Positions 49,301-61,668 of a DNA stretch of 64,000 bases are shown here, piece by piece. The translations under genes were made by a program, and so were the position numbers. The notes beneath the pieces are model-generated. The model had not been told where the DNA came from and searched no databases. It worked only from the letters and a program-made list of their open reading frames with translations. The stretch lies in NCBI GenBank assembly GCA_021464415.1, contig CM038465.1:81316919-81380918 (forward strand). Direction: 5' to 3'. The stretch is from Lonicera japonica (lineage: Eukaryota > Streptophyta > Magnoliopsida > Dipsacales > Caprifoliaceae). Position 1 is the stretch's first letter. Each line of letters begins with the position of its first letter.

Positions 49301-52300
49301 GAATGGACTCAAACCTATTATTTATTTACAATCCTTGTGAAGGCCACAGGTGGCGGGGCATTCAAGTTTGCAGATCTGTTTAATGAAAAGCTTGGAATTA
49401 GTCTTGACAAGGTTGATGAAATGGATTGTCTTGTTGCTGGAGCAAATTTTCTTCTTAAGGTGGGATTCTGATTCCAGAGGATCTTTTGCTGTGTACATTG
49501 CTGGTTGTTTAAAAAAAAATTGCAAATTCATTTCCCAAATGATTTTTTTGATAAAATTTGGCGGAGATGGTCTACTCGGAGATTTGGTGGACCGATCATC
49601 ACCACAAAATGAATCAAAATATTTAACTATTTACCTCTTGAAAATTGGATTTCCATTCTTTTCTTAAAAGAAGGATGCTCTTCAGAGATACTCTCTGCAG
49701 GTATATATATAGTTATTTAGCTAGTTCTTACCATGCAATTACTGTTTAGATGCTTTCTGAAATATGGACATGTGTGAAGTCATTTCTCATGTTACACAGA
49801 GCATATAACCTTCTCCAACCCACATAAGGCAGGAGCCCTGTGCCTTTATGACTTTATCCCTGTATTTATTGGTCATCTGCATTGTTTCCTTTTTCATGGT
49901 TTCCATGTAGATGATTTTTCTGACAAACTCAATTGGCATTGTGACTGTTTTTTGAGTAGGCAGTCCATCAGGAAGCTTTTACATACATGGATGGTCAGAA
50001 GGAATATGTCAAGATTGACCACAATGATTTGTACCCCTATCTCCTTGTTAATATTGGCTCAGGTGTTAGCATGATAAAGGTAATTTTCACCACAGCTCTT
50101 AGTGAAGTAATTTATTAATTTATTTATAGTTGAAGTGAAATACTAGGGATTTTGTAGTTTTTCCCTGCCCTATCATTACGCAACTAAATATCATTCTAAT
50201 CGGAAGGATATAAATCAAGCTCAATAAAGTTTAAATTCCCTTCAGAAAAATGGTATTTAGTTTACAGCTGGTTCTAGTATCAAACTAGTGAAAGAAATTC
50301 TTGTAATTGAATTTTGACATCCAAAGACCACTTCAAGGTTGAATCTACCAATACACTGACAGTCATCCAAAATCAGTAAAATCCACCCCCGCCCCTTCAA
50401 GAAAAAAAAACACACACACAAAAAAAAAACAAAAAACAAAAAAAAAATCACGACTCTTAGAGAGTGAGCAAAAATTGATTAGAGATATAAATGATTTCCT
50501 GTTCAGAAAAGAACAAGAAATAATTTGAAATACACCAAACTGACTGCAATATGTTTAGAAAACAACCAAAGGCTTCTAATGATAAAGTGATTCGGGTTTA
50601 GAGATTTTTACAGCCCCAGCTATCTCACAGTGCTCAGTTGAGCTGCAAAATACAAAGGACACTTGCAATTTGATTTACTAGCAAAGTAGCAATGCAATTG
50701 CTTTGATACCATCGTGAATTATATACTAGTAAGGTTTTGAGCAATATAGCTAGAAGGGAAAAAAGGGCCAAAAGAAAATGTTACTGAGAAAGGAGAGTGT
50801 AGTCATTTTGTACATGATGTATATGTGTATAAACTTGAAAAGACACTTTCTCTCTTGAGTTACTAGTGGACTTTCAAACCATACAAATAATGAACCATTT
50901 TCAACTTTCATTTATCTACTTTAGTTAAATCTTTTGATTGGGTTTGCACCTTTTTGCTTTTATAGGTGGATGGAAATGACAAGTTTGAGAGAGTCAGCGG
51001 AACTAGTGTTGGTGGTGGGACCTTTTGGGGTTTGGGAAAGCTTTTAACCAAGTGCAAGAGGTTATCCTGATAGTTTTCAGTATTATCTCTAATCTCAGTA
51101 TTTTGTATTAGCCATGTATGCAAGGATCACTAATACATTTTTTCTCTTTCAGTTTTGATGATTTGCTGGAGTTGAGTCTTAAGGGAAACAATAGAGTGAT
51201 AGACATGCTTGTTGGGGACATCTATGGTGGAATGGACTACAATAAGGTATACTTTATTTAAGTATTTAATTATTTTATCTCATATTCTACAGACAAAACC
51301 ATTTAAGTCATCGTCGATCAAAACCCTTCAAGTCATGTAAGTAGAGATTTGCAAGGTAGACACCAATAGATCTTGTGGGAATAGATAACTTGTTTGAGGT
51401 CTTTATCTGGAAATTCGTGTCATTTACCATATCCAACTTGGTGCTGTTTATTATCTTATAATGGATGACTGAATTGTAACTTTCTAATGTTAACAGATCG
51501 GTCTTAAATCAACAGCCATTGCTTCTAGCTTTGGTAAGGCAATTTACGAAAACAAAGAAATTGAAGATTATAAACCTGAAGATGTAGCCCGATCCCTCCT
51601 GAGAATGATTTCGAATAATATTGGACAAGTGGGTAACTATCTGACTTGCAGAATATTATTGATTTGACAAGTGGCTCGTCTTGTGGTATTAAAAACATTT
51701 TGTAATAGTTCTACAAGATGACATATAAGTTTAAAGATAATGTTTGCCAATGTGTATTTATTACCAATGACATCTTTCTTGCTTCACTTCATTTTTAGTT
51801 ATAAACTCGCTAATAGTTCCCCGTTTACCGTACTAATTTCTCTGATTTGTTTCACTCCCTCAGATCTCTTACTTGAATGCACTTCGGTTTGGACTCAAAC
51901 GAATATTTTTTGGAGGCTTTTTCATTCGGAGTCATGCTTATACCATGGACACGATCTCAGTTGCAGTTAATTTCTGGTAATTAATGGGGCATTAGCCTAC
52001 TTTTCATAGCTAACATAGTGGTACTGAAGTTGTCGTTTGCAACCTGTCACAATATAGCAGCATCTTAAATGAAGTTCCAACTCTTTGGAGCCAAAATCGC
52101 AGTACACCTTCCTTCTCCCTATGTCATAATTGGAAACGGAATTGAAAATTATTCCATGTAAAACAAAGCAGTACTCCATTCCCCCACTAGGTTTTTGTTT
52201 TCCATAAAATTATATTCCACGTAGATAACTTGAAAGGTATTCAATTTTAACCTAATCAAACACACCCAAAGATATATAGCGGGCTCTTAAGCTTATGTGG

Positions 52301-52833
52301 AACACCAAAAAAGGGGTTACATACTAGAAAAACTTAAAAGCGAACATGGGATCCTATCACATGGGCTTTAGGGGCACAAGTATACACACTTCGATTATAA
52401 GTTTTTGTATAATAGTCTAGAATTAATATTGTTATGGCACATCAGTGAGCAAGGAAAGTGTGCATGTAATATTCGATTAGTACTTGTGTTTTTGAATGTA
52501 TTCTTGATCATAATAAGTTTTCAGGAATCTTTTTGTCATGCATGGCCATGTTTTTGTGCATTTCCGTTGTATGGATTTCAATTAAATCATGTATATTTTT
52601 ATAATATATATACTACATGGGTTTTCAGGTCGAAAGGTGAGGCAAAAGCAATGTTCTTGAGGCACGAAGGTTTTCTTGGAGCGTTAGGGGCATTCATGAA
52701 CTATCAAAAGCAGAATCTTGATGACCTGGCTGCCTATCAATTAGTGGAACAACTCCCGAAGAGTGGGTCCAACGAAGAGGACAACCTTCTTGAGAATGGA
52801 AGTATAGACTTGAGCTTGCAGCTGAGCAGATGA
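46310..52833 (+). CDS. PANK1: Pantothenate kinase (short, PANK1-type)
   Basis: Phosphorylates pantothenate with ATP, the first step of CoA synthesis. Exons: 46310-46394, 47336-47518, 48679-48725, 49343-49459, 49960-50079, 50966-51060, 51153-51246, 51497-51628, 51864-51976, 52629-52833, giving 396 residues, near the length of the short Arabidopsis enzyme and lacking the C-terminal DUF89 domain of the long one. Visible motifs are the phosphate-binding DMGGTLIK at about 26-33, [22 protein letters not shown] (the Glu at about 131 matches the catalytic Glu of animal PANKs), [37 protein letters not shown] and [11 protein letters not shown]. Every junction keeps frame with GT-AG sites; exon 3 uses the acceptor CCAG at 48678, because the nearer TTGCAG would break the frame. 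The start is the first ATG. A Mutator-type MITE sits in intron 1. It converges with the DUF220 gene. Confidence 0.94.
46539..47076. mobile_element. Mutator-like MITE in PANK1 intron 1
   Basis: Ends GAGTAAACAGTG and, reverse-complemented, GAGTAAACAATCC, with longer shared words (AAACTTT, GATCTAGTACCA). TTATTGTTT, 9 bp, flanks both sides exactly (46530-46538 and 47077-47085), the Mutator duplication length. 538 bp, no transposase. Confidence 0.85.
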
Positions 52834-53587
52834 AGCAAACAAACGGATATAGCAATACCGGAATTTGTAGTAAAAAATACATGGGCTATTCTTTGTTGCT
52901 TACTACTATTGCCACGGTAAAAGCAGGCAAAGTTAACATAAGTCAACATGCATATGATATGTATCATTTAGGGAGTTGGAGTTGGAGTCAGAGTCGCGTT
53001 CCACAATAATTGAGATTGATTTGATGGAAGCAGAGTAAATGTGCTTATTAAGGTCAAAAGCTCATGTCTTAATAGAATGCTAATATTGTTGAAAGGGCAA
53101 TGAAAGGATCACTAAATTTTGAGTTCAAGGAACGAAATGTTTTCCTCTCCATAGAGTATGTTACATCACTCCTCCTTTAGGACATGGGAAAAACTTTGAT
53201 GCACAATTCAACTTGGAAGACTAAATTGAATGGAAAAAAGAGACTATAGCCATTAAGCTCTATTTTGTTTTCCCTAAAAATCAACATGCTGATCATCTTA
53301 CAGACATTTCGCTTACCAACACAAGTGAAACCCACCTCATAAAATAATCCGAATTACAGTCCAGTAACAAGATACTCAATATTTTCTGAATACAACAGTG
53401 ATATGGTGGATTGTCAAACACAGTTATACACAAGGACTGGTAAGACCCATCTTCATCAATTCATCATATACAGCCCATAACATCAACTACACCTCAAAAG
53501 AAAATATAACATAAAGTAATAACCGGCATATAATTATAACCTTCTATATTTTGCCTAGAAATTCCCATCAATTCTCATCTGTATATA

Positions 53588-55394
53588 TTATTTCAACCTT
53601 CTATGACGCTGCCTCATATTTCTTCTTCGCATGGCCCATCTTCTTTTAATGTCACAAATACCATGAGCGCTAAATTCACCCAAAATTTTCTCAGATTTTA
53701 CAAGTTCTTTTCCTTCAGAAATATCAGGGACAGAAGTAGAACCTTCCCTAATTCTGCCAGCTTCAGCAAGCAAATCGGTGATGAGCATCTCAGTGGTCCT
53801 TGTGGTGATTCCCCTAAGATACCATGAAATGGGTGGGGGTGGAATAATCAAGGGCTGGATGATTTGCTCCAAGCTCACCTTTGATCCAACCCTTCCCTTG
53901 CCTTTAGTGCAAGAGATATAATCTGCCACTGTTTTGGGTTTGAAGGGAAGACACGACTTCTCATCAACTAGTATAGGTTCCACTCTCCAGCAACCTTCGA
54001 ATCTCTCCATAAATCCAGTTTTCACTTGCTTGAATTTCATCTAACAAATATCAAATAGTCTTGCTTAGAAAAAGTGAAAAATGACTTCTATCACAATATT
54101 TACCACAATGTGTGATTTAGCATCCTAGATAACGCGCTTATTGCCAAAATATTGATGAGCCGACTTGGAATTGTCATTTAATAGCAACACCCATAGCCCA
54201 TCACCACAAAGCTGCTATTGAGGTTCTAGCAGAAGGGTTCTACTTCAAAATATGATTTAACATATTTGACAATTTGAGGTTAAAAAGAAAAAAAAATGTA
54301 TATATATATATAGTTAGTCCTTACAGAGTAATCTGCTCTGTTCTGATCAACTAAAACATGAACAGAGATGGTCCCTGACCACCAAAGAAACTTCCACAAA
54401 GCCGCTTGGTCCACTTCAACCACCTGATGCAATCCTTCATCAACCAATACCTTTCTCGACAATACTTCCTGAAAGAGAGGTGGAAAATGGAGACATTTAT
54501 TTACCCAAGAGGATGGACATTATCTAGTACACTAACCTCCACCCTTTTCAAAGAAATAGGAGAACTAGTTAATTGCCAGATTATTACAAAACTTGAGGAA
54601 GATACATTAACTTCATAACTTGCCTTAATATTCTTGAAGACCCTCTTATTATCAGGGTCCGTGACAATGTTGTATACTGCATCTGGAGGCAACCCAACAT
54701 CGACTTTCACATTCAAGTGGCAAAAGGAACCTTTTGGTACACTGACCTGCCATCAGTAAATTCCAAATCTTGAGAGTTTTGCAGGAATTCATTTTTGATA
54801 GCAGATAAATAGTTAAGTATGTTAAATAAAATTTTCACTGTAACACAACATTTGGCTATTTAACAGAAATCTCGCACTTTTAAGCCTCAAAATTTTAATC
54901 AGTTCATCACAACATTCGATATGCCATACTGAAATTACTGGAACAGTCCAGTCAACATTCTTTGAAAAGTAGCATATTTCATTTTGCTTGTTAAACTCTT
55001 CCTTACTTTTATATCTGGGGATTGATCAACCCAAGTAGGATTCTCTTTCCACACTTGCAGTTGCTTCTCTAAATTGATCTCCAACAAAGTAGAAGATGAT
55101 TCTTTATCATTCCCCCGGGAGATTCCGGATTTTGTTCTATCATTATGTTTTGTCAGACCCTTAAAATGCGACTGCCAAAAAAAAAAAGAACCACCTTTTA
55201 CTTACACGTGTAGCAAAAACATCAATAAATGATACAGGTTTCAGAAAGAAAAGACTGACCTTCAGAGACTTTTGGAGTTTCTCAGGGAGCTGCATAACAA
55301 AATTACGCATTGCTGGAACAGTCACACGCGGATATCCATTGCTCTCGTTCTTTTGCATATTTATGCTAGTATCACTCATTTTTTTCTCACCCAT
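53588..55394 (-). CDS. DUF220 (START/Coq10-like fold) protein
   Basis: Exons (minus): 55260-55394, 55007-55171, 54624-54746, 54325-54468, 53588-54040; 339 residues. Landmarks are [86 protein letters not shown] and a basic C-terminus ([13 protein letters not shown]). They match the plant DUF220 family (Arabidopsis members are annotated OBP32pep-like), which has a START/Coq10-like lipid-binding fold; function is unknown. Intron 3 (54469-54623) starts with GC (AAG|GCAAGT); family conservation requires that junction. The start chosen, MGEKKMSDT, lies directly against a SINE insertion; a second in-frame Met follows five codons later. A leader exon ends at 56206 (CCCTTC|GTAAGT). Confidence 0.88.
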
Positions 55395-55402
55395 CAGAGC
55401 CT

Positions 55403-55585
55403 CTTGGCCCAGTGGTATAAGGCTGCCACTGAGACAACCTTGGGTCGACTTGGAGCTCCCAAGGTCGAACCCCGGCGTTGTCAAAATAATGCTTGGCCAG
55501 CGGCAGCCACGAACCGCGAGCGGGGATTAGTCGAGGTGCGCGAAAGCTGGCCCGGACACCCCGTGGGGAACCAAAAAAAAATAAA
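55403..55585 (+). mobile_element. SINE with angiosperm 3' domain, inserted at the DUF220 start codon
   Basis: A box TGGCCCAGTGG, B box GGTCGAACCCC, and near the 3' end the conserved plant SINE domain (TTAGTCGAGGTGCGCG then AGCTGGCCCGGACACC), followed by an A tail. ATCAGAGCCT flanks both sides (55393-55402 and 55586-55595). It lies antisense to the gene. Confidence 0.92.
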
Positions 55586-55595
55586 ATCAGAGCCT

Positions 55596-56240
55596 ATATA
55601 TCAGTCGCAAAAGTTGGTTTAAAAGATGCAAACTAGATGAGACAGATATTACCAGAAAGGTGCATTTCACTAATAAGAATCCTTTTTAGAGGACTTAAAA
55701 GGGAAAATACAAAATATGACTTTCATCTCAGACCGTGGAAGGTAATCATTACTTCATCTAAGGCATTGCTTGGTTTACGTGCCATTTTGCAATTATACTA
55801 ACCTATAAGCTTATAGAGTGGACAAAAGGCAGGCAAATTTCTTGGAGCTATAAAAGATAATTTGTTAACACAAAATTTACTTATCTAAGTATCAAGTATC
55901 AACCCTAAAATGCCATCAACTTCCAGTCGCCATATCCCATCCCCAATTTAAAGTATCAGATTCCCAGATCACAAAAGGAAAAACCCAAATCCAACCAATA
56001 ATATTAGCAATATAAACCTTGGATGCTCTAAGCTAAATTTAGCTAAGGAAAAGTCAATTCAAACTTAACTCAGTAAAAAACAGCATCGATGAAATGAAAT
56101 ATAAACGCGAAAGGATAGATATATTTATGTATACTAACAGGCAAATTCAATAATCTTATGGCAACAGAGGTACAGAGAGAGAGAGAGAGAAGTGATTTCA
56201 CTTACGAAGGGATTTGATTCACAAAACATTCATCCGAATT
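55596..56240 (-). other. Leader intron and leader exon of the DUF220 gene
   Basis: A splice donor TTC|GTAAGT at 56205 follows a probable noncoding first exon. The original acceptor was probably TATATAG|GCTCTGAT, which the SINE now separates from the ATG by about 190 bp. A GA microsatellite lies near 56174-56190. Confidence 0.5.
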
Positions 56241-56950
56241 AATTAATTAATTGCCTTTCTTTCCACTTTTCGACTACCGTCTTTACATGCGACTCCAAAT
56301 TTTCCAGGGTGGGTGGGTTTGTTTTGGCATTTAGTCCACGACTCGGATCCCACTGTATAATAATTTTAACTAACCAAAATCTCTCATCAAACCGTCAATT
56401 TTGTGTTGAGAGCCACATCAGGATCTAATACAAGTATTACCATATTGGTGGACTCGACCTTCAACCCTGCGCAGAAGCTTTTAGGCGCCATGAAGAAGCC
56501 CAAACCCGAACCAGAACCAGAACCAGCCATCTTGAGTCCAAATTATTTTCAATCTGTAGAACTACTTTCTATGCTTAAAACTCGCTCGATATTTTATCAC
56601 ATCTTCAGGATAAAACCCTTACAAACGGGGCAACTTATTTTTTAACTTGGTTTGAGACTTTTGGTTAGACAATTTCTTTTCTTCATTTTTAAACACTTTT
56701 TTTCTAAGTATTTTGTAGTCTTTGGCATTTTTTACGTACACTTCAAGCCTACAAATACATTATTTTCTCATATTTTAAACGGCCCAAACTCATTATGTGC
56801 TGAGTTGATTAATGCTCAAGTTCGGCCTGAATTTTAATTTGGGTTTTAATTCGTGTTCATGCTCATCTTTAATTCCAACTCAATAAAATTCGGCCCAAAA
56901 TTTAATTGTTAAACGGGCAAACTTTGAATCTACATTCAATTAAGAGATCT
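56241..56950. other. Spacer upstream of the DUF220 gene
   Basis: No gene supported. The short open frame at 56403-56645 has no recognisable domain; its KPEPEPEP stretch comes from a simple repeat. Confidence 0.45.
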
Positions 56951-56958
56951 CTTAATAT

Positions 56959-57443
56959 CTATGAAGAACGGACACTCTTTTGAAGGCTACGTGTCGGGTT
57001 CGATGCTTCTCGGACACTCCGACACTTACCGATACTCTCTCAGACACTTGAATTTAATTATAATCTTTAATGCTTGATAATTAATTTAGATATCTATTAC
57101 TCCTAGTGTTTCTTCATTACAATATCAACTGAGGATGAGGCAACTAAGCCACTTTTTATATTCTCCTTTTATTTTCTACCATTCTATGGAACAATTTAGT
57201 CTATGTATGCTTTTTGATGCTTTAATTATGGAACAATTTAGTGATCATGTTTTGAGTATTTGAGTTATTAATGCAATCTATTTTTATTTTATTGAATTTT
57301 TAAATTTTTATAATGTTTATTGCATAATTAATTAATTAATTAAGAACGTATTTTCCCCATGTATCGTGTCCTACATTTTGAAAAAATTGCGTATTGTGTG
57401 TCGTGTCGAAGCACATATCGCGTGTCAAGTTTATGCTTCATAG
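56959..57443. mobile_element. hAT-like TIR element
   Basis: Ends CTATGAAGAACGGACACT and, reverse-complemented, CTATGAAGCATAAACTTGAC. The flanks CTTAATAT and ATTAATAT agree at 7 of 8. GTGTCG-type words are repeated inside. 485 bp. Confidence 0.55.
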
Positions 57444-57451
57444 ATTAATAT

Positions 57452-57986
57452 TGATATGATCACACTCAAGATGTATAGTAAGAGGTCCAAACTTAAAGCT
57501 GAATTCCATTCTCACTTTGGCCAAATTTGTACATAATCTTGAGTTATATAAATGCGTAAAACATTTTATTTGTTTTTTAGGTATTGTGAAGCTTTGGTTG
57601 GGACCTCTTAAATTAAATATATATAGATGAATAATTAAAATTTAGACTTCAAAATTAGCTATTTATTTTAGTATAAAATTCATAAGCAATTTCTTAGGTG
57701 GTGTTTGATAAAAAAACTGAAAATTAAAACTGAAAAAGTTGTTTGTTTAATTCTGAAAATGAATAAGTTCAAACTAAGACAATTTTTTTAATATGACATT
57801 TTTTCCCTTAGACAAACCAAGACAATTTCGAGCATCTCCTAAATGAATCAGTTCAAATTCATATTATTAACTGCAGTCACCCAAATGAATCATGCCATAA
57901 AGTAGTGTATGTGTGCGTGTATATATATATATATATATGCTTAGACAAACCAAGACAATTTGACTGTAGCCGAAGGGTACATTAAC
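57452..57986. other. AT-rich spacer
   Basis: No gene seen. Contains a (TA)n tract near 57920-57938. Confidence 0.5.
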
Positions 57987-57994
57987 ATCACAAC

Positions 57995-59062
57995 CAGAGT
58001 CGGCTTCATGGGGAGGTAACCAAGGAAAATGCCTAGGGCCCCACATGGAGAGAGGACATACAAAAAAATTAGATATCTAATTGTAAGGAAGCAAACTTGA
58101 AAGGGCATTTTGAAAAGTAAGATAAATTAAATTGAGGAGAGAGATATTAAGAGTTGTTTCTTTCTTTTTTCCTCCTCATTTACGGCTTCCCCTCCTTTTC
58201 CTTTCTCTTTTACGCTGCTACGCCTTTCTCTTCTTTCTCTCCTTTTTTTTTTTCGTTTTTCCCCTTTCTCACTCTTTCCTCTCCGACTCCACCCTAGCTC
58301 CTCTCCACCTCCTCAGCTTCATTTTTTCCCTCCTCCTCAGCTCTGCTGGAAGCCTGCAAGCTCCAAGCCTCCGAAAGGGCACCAACTCATTAACCAAGGT
58401 TAAGATTCTTAAGCCTTAATTTCTTGATTTTTCGTTTTCTCTTTTCCATTGCTTCCATATTTTTTGATTTTTGATTATTTAGCAATTAGCATGATATTGA
58501 TTTGTTGAATGTTTATTGTTGATTATTTATTGATTTTATTCCATATTTCTTGATTTATGATTATTTAGGATAATATTGATTTAATGATTTATGATTATTT
58601 AGGATTTATGATATTTCTTGAAGACTAGCACAAGTATTAAAGTATACAAAATTACACTTTAGAATTTATGATTATAGCCCTAATTTTATATTGTTAGGTT
58701 TAGTTATTTACGCTTTACTTGTTAAATATTAGCTTTATTCTTGATTAGTCGTACAATATTAGGTGTATTTATTGTACGAATAATAGGCTATTAAATAGTA
58801 CTTGGGTGGTTTTGTATATTTTTGTTACAAACTCGAAGATTTATCTATCAATCTTATGTTAATTGTTGTCTTTATTATTATTATTATTAATTTTTAATTT
58901 GGTAATTGATTTGTTCTAGTTTTTGGAGTTTTTTGGTTTCAAATATATAAATATTATGATTTTAAGATTGTTTTGTTGAAGAAGAAGACAATGATACGTG
59001 GCCCCAATTTTCGTAAATATTAAACTTCGCTTAGGGCCTCATTTTCCCTCAAGCCGGCCCTG
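57995..59062. mobile_element. hAT-type non-autonomous element, 1068 bp
   Basis: Ends CAGAGTCGGCTTCA and, reverse-complemented, CAGGGCCGGCTTGA. ATCACAAC flanks both sides exactly (57987-57994 and 59063-59070). The interior has a long CT-rich stretch (58150-58400) followed by CCAAG|GTTAAG, resembling the leader and first donor of an autonomous element. No transposase exon remains; the open frame 58132-58419 is CT-rich filler. Confidence 0.85.
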
Positions 59063-59070
59063 ATCACAAC

Positions 59071-59631
59071 AAGTGCAAAAATACAACAATTCTTTATCTA
59101 GAGTTTAGTTGCAGTAATATAAATACGTCACAAGAAGTGTAAATACAAGTAAAACACAAAAAGACTTAATTTGAGTCACAGAAAGTGACGTTTTTCTTTT
59201 AATTAGCCTTTGCTGCGATTCTAATAAAAAAATTGAAACACAATTTATTTTTTCCTTTCTTTTTAAAGCAACAATGTACAAACGCAACTTTTCAGGCCCA
59301 TTTGACAGAAGGGAGAGGGGGAGGAGAATGGCACAAAGTGGATGACTGGGATGAGTGAGGTTAGGGCTTGTTCTAGCATTTATTTTTCAGAACTAACATT
59401 AGAACTAAGCAATTGAATTACGACTTTAATTTTGAGCTCTGGTTCGAAATTTGAAAACCAACTATGTCATTATGTGTGCATCAATGAGACACCAAATGCA
59501 ATTACTTACCACCATAGTTGGATAATGGACCTTGTTCTCTAAGATACAATATTTGTGGTTTTAACCATTTCAAAAGGAACTTGATAAAGAATGAAAAGGT
59601 AAATAAAATACATATATATATAAAATGATAC
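59071..59631. other. Spacer where further exons of the truncated gene would be expected
   Basis: I looked here on the minus strand for the continuation of the dienelactone-hydrolase-type gene and found none. Confidence 0.45.
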
Positions 59632-60244
59632 CTCAAATTTGGAGCTCCATACCCTGCACATACATTAAGCAAACCACGCAATCAAATTGTGACGTAAATC
59701 AAAGATCAAATCAAGACAAGTAATTTTTTGTTACCCTGTCTCTATTTCACTCGTACACACTTTCTTTGTGTCTGGTACAAAAACCATTGAGTAATTACAA
59801 ACGTGTTGAAAATGGCTTACCCTATGTAAAAATTCAAAATCATGGTGGTGACTGGTGAGAGCCAAAGGTTCATTTACTAGGATTTTCTACATAAACTCAA
59901 ACAGCAGGCATTTTTGATCAACTTTCTTTAGTTCTAATCAAACAGTTTAAATTAATGCAAACATAAACTCAAGCATTAGCCATTTCTAATCAATTTTTTT
60001 ATACTCTCGAGCTGAAATTAATACAAATAACGAAAGGTGTGAGAGCAATTAACATAAGATTAAGGAAGGGAAACGAAGAAGATGATGATTGATTACCGAA
60101 AACGTCAGAAACGAGAAGGATGGCAAGCTTGGAAGATTGGGAACCGGTGATGTATGTGTTTAGGCCTGCAAACTCTTCCATAATCCCTACTCTACAGCCT
60201 GAGCTCAGGTTTGGTGGATTCTGAATGCATTGGGAACTTGACAT
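59632..60244 (-). pseudogene. Truncated dienelactone-hydrolase-type gene (endo-1,3;1,4-beta-glucanase-like)
   Basis: Exon 1 (60097-60244) encodes MSSSQCIQNPPNLSSG, then FAGLNTYITG, then KLAILLVSDVFG, the start of the plant DLH family often annotated endo-1,3;1,4-beta-D-glucanase. Exon 2 (59632-59653, 22 nt) adds YGAPNLR in the correct phase with good splice sites. The expected next exon (a KLADK-type start, then the catalytic Cys, Asp and His region) is not found down to the DUF220 gene, so about three quarters of the protein is missing. The first 57 codons are intact. It may be a fragment left by rearrangement; the hAT element nearby is a possible cause. Confidence 0.7.
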
Positions 60245-61668
60245 CTTTAATTTTTATCTTTATTAATTAGGAGAAATAATTTCCATATTTATAGTCTCTT
60301 TTTTTTGAATGTCAATATTAGTTGACTTAATTATTTCATAATCAAATATTTAGTTAATTAAGTTTGTAAATTTTATATTATAAATAAGTGGTTATTTATC
60401 ATTATATAAAACTAACTATTCAAAAATTAATAAAATATTGTAAAAAATTTCTCTTGTTATTTGAAAAGTTAATGAATTTTTATTTTTCGTTCTTTTTAAT
60501 TCAAAAAGCAAAGTTGAAGACAGTGCTTTGGTCCTCCCTATCCGTTCGCGATCTACATCACTTTTTGTTACAAATAAATCCATCAAAGCATCCATATAAT
60601 TAGATGAAATTAATGTCATAAGCTTTGACACCATTCACTCCAAAATGCTTCTCAAACTCTTCCCCACACTTTTCATTCCCATCAAACAAGAAAACCTCAA
60701 TTCACACTCCTGCCCTTTTTGGTGTTCCTACATTATTCAATCCCCTACTCGCAATATTCCCATTGAAAGCCAGCGCGTTCTCAACACTAGCCGCTTCACC
60801 ACTAGCGGTCGGCCACCTCGTCTTTCTCACCATCACCGGAATCCCGTCGAAACCTTCTCTCTTTATCGCATAAACAAATTCATCGATCGTCGCATCAAAT
60901 AGATTATCGTAAGCCAAGTTCTGATCATACTCAACATTGGGAGATTTAAACAGAGCGTAATCCAATGATACATACTGTGGATTATTCATGTAACTGAAAT
61001 ATGGATACATGTTGATCATCAATGGAGATTTGGTGTCGCGTAGGAATTGAAGTACGGAAATCATAACGGATTTGAGATTCGGATCGAAGGATCCGGCTGA
61101 TGGTGGATACGAATTGGTTAATACGGATGCCGCGTGTGAAGATGAAAGTTTGATTGTGTCGGTGAGACCTAGGGTTTGGAGAGCTTGATAGATATTGAAG
61201 GCATTATTATATGTTGAATGTAAAAGAATTCTTTTAGGAAGATTTCGTTTCCAACAGCGAGGTATTTGATCTGATTTGGAAAGACGTGAGAGAAGATGTT
61301 TGAGTTAAGCCACTCGATGGCAGAGGTAGTGGAGCCGCCGGCGAGGGCAGGGAGGGCTTCGTTTGGGATTTCGATCATGAGGTCGATTCTGGTTCCAAAA
61401 AATGGGATTAGTGCATCGGTGTTTAGGTTGAAGAGTCGGACTCGTGAGATTCCGTTGGATTTGATGTTGTTCACCGCATCCGACGGTGGAAGGAGGTTGT
61501 TCGCCACACGACCATAACAAACTCCGATAGGTGCAGCATCTGCGTGTGTAAATAACGAATAACACGTAAAATAATTTCACACACAAAATAAATTAAACCC
61601 GTAAGTTCAATTATTTCAAACTACGTGTAAGTTGATAATTCCAATTCTTCCCATTCTTAAACCAATTA

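Noticed and set aside
53603..53827. Plus-strand frame opposite the DUF220 last exon
   Set aside because: It is a shadow of the minus-strand coding sequence.
58132..58419. 95-codon frame rich in Phe, Leu and Ser
   Set aside because: It is the CT-rich interior of a non-autonomous hAT element.
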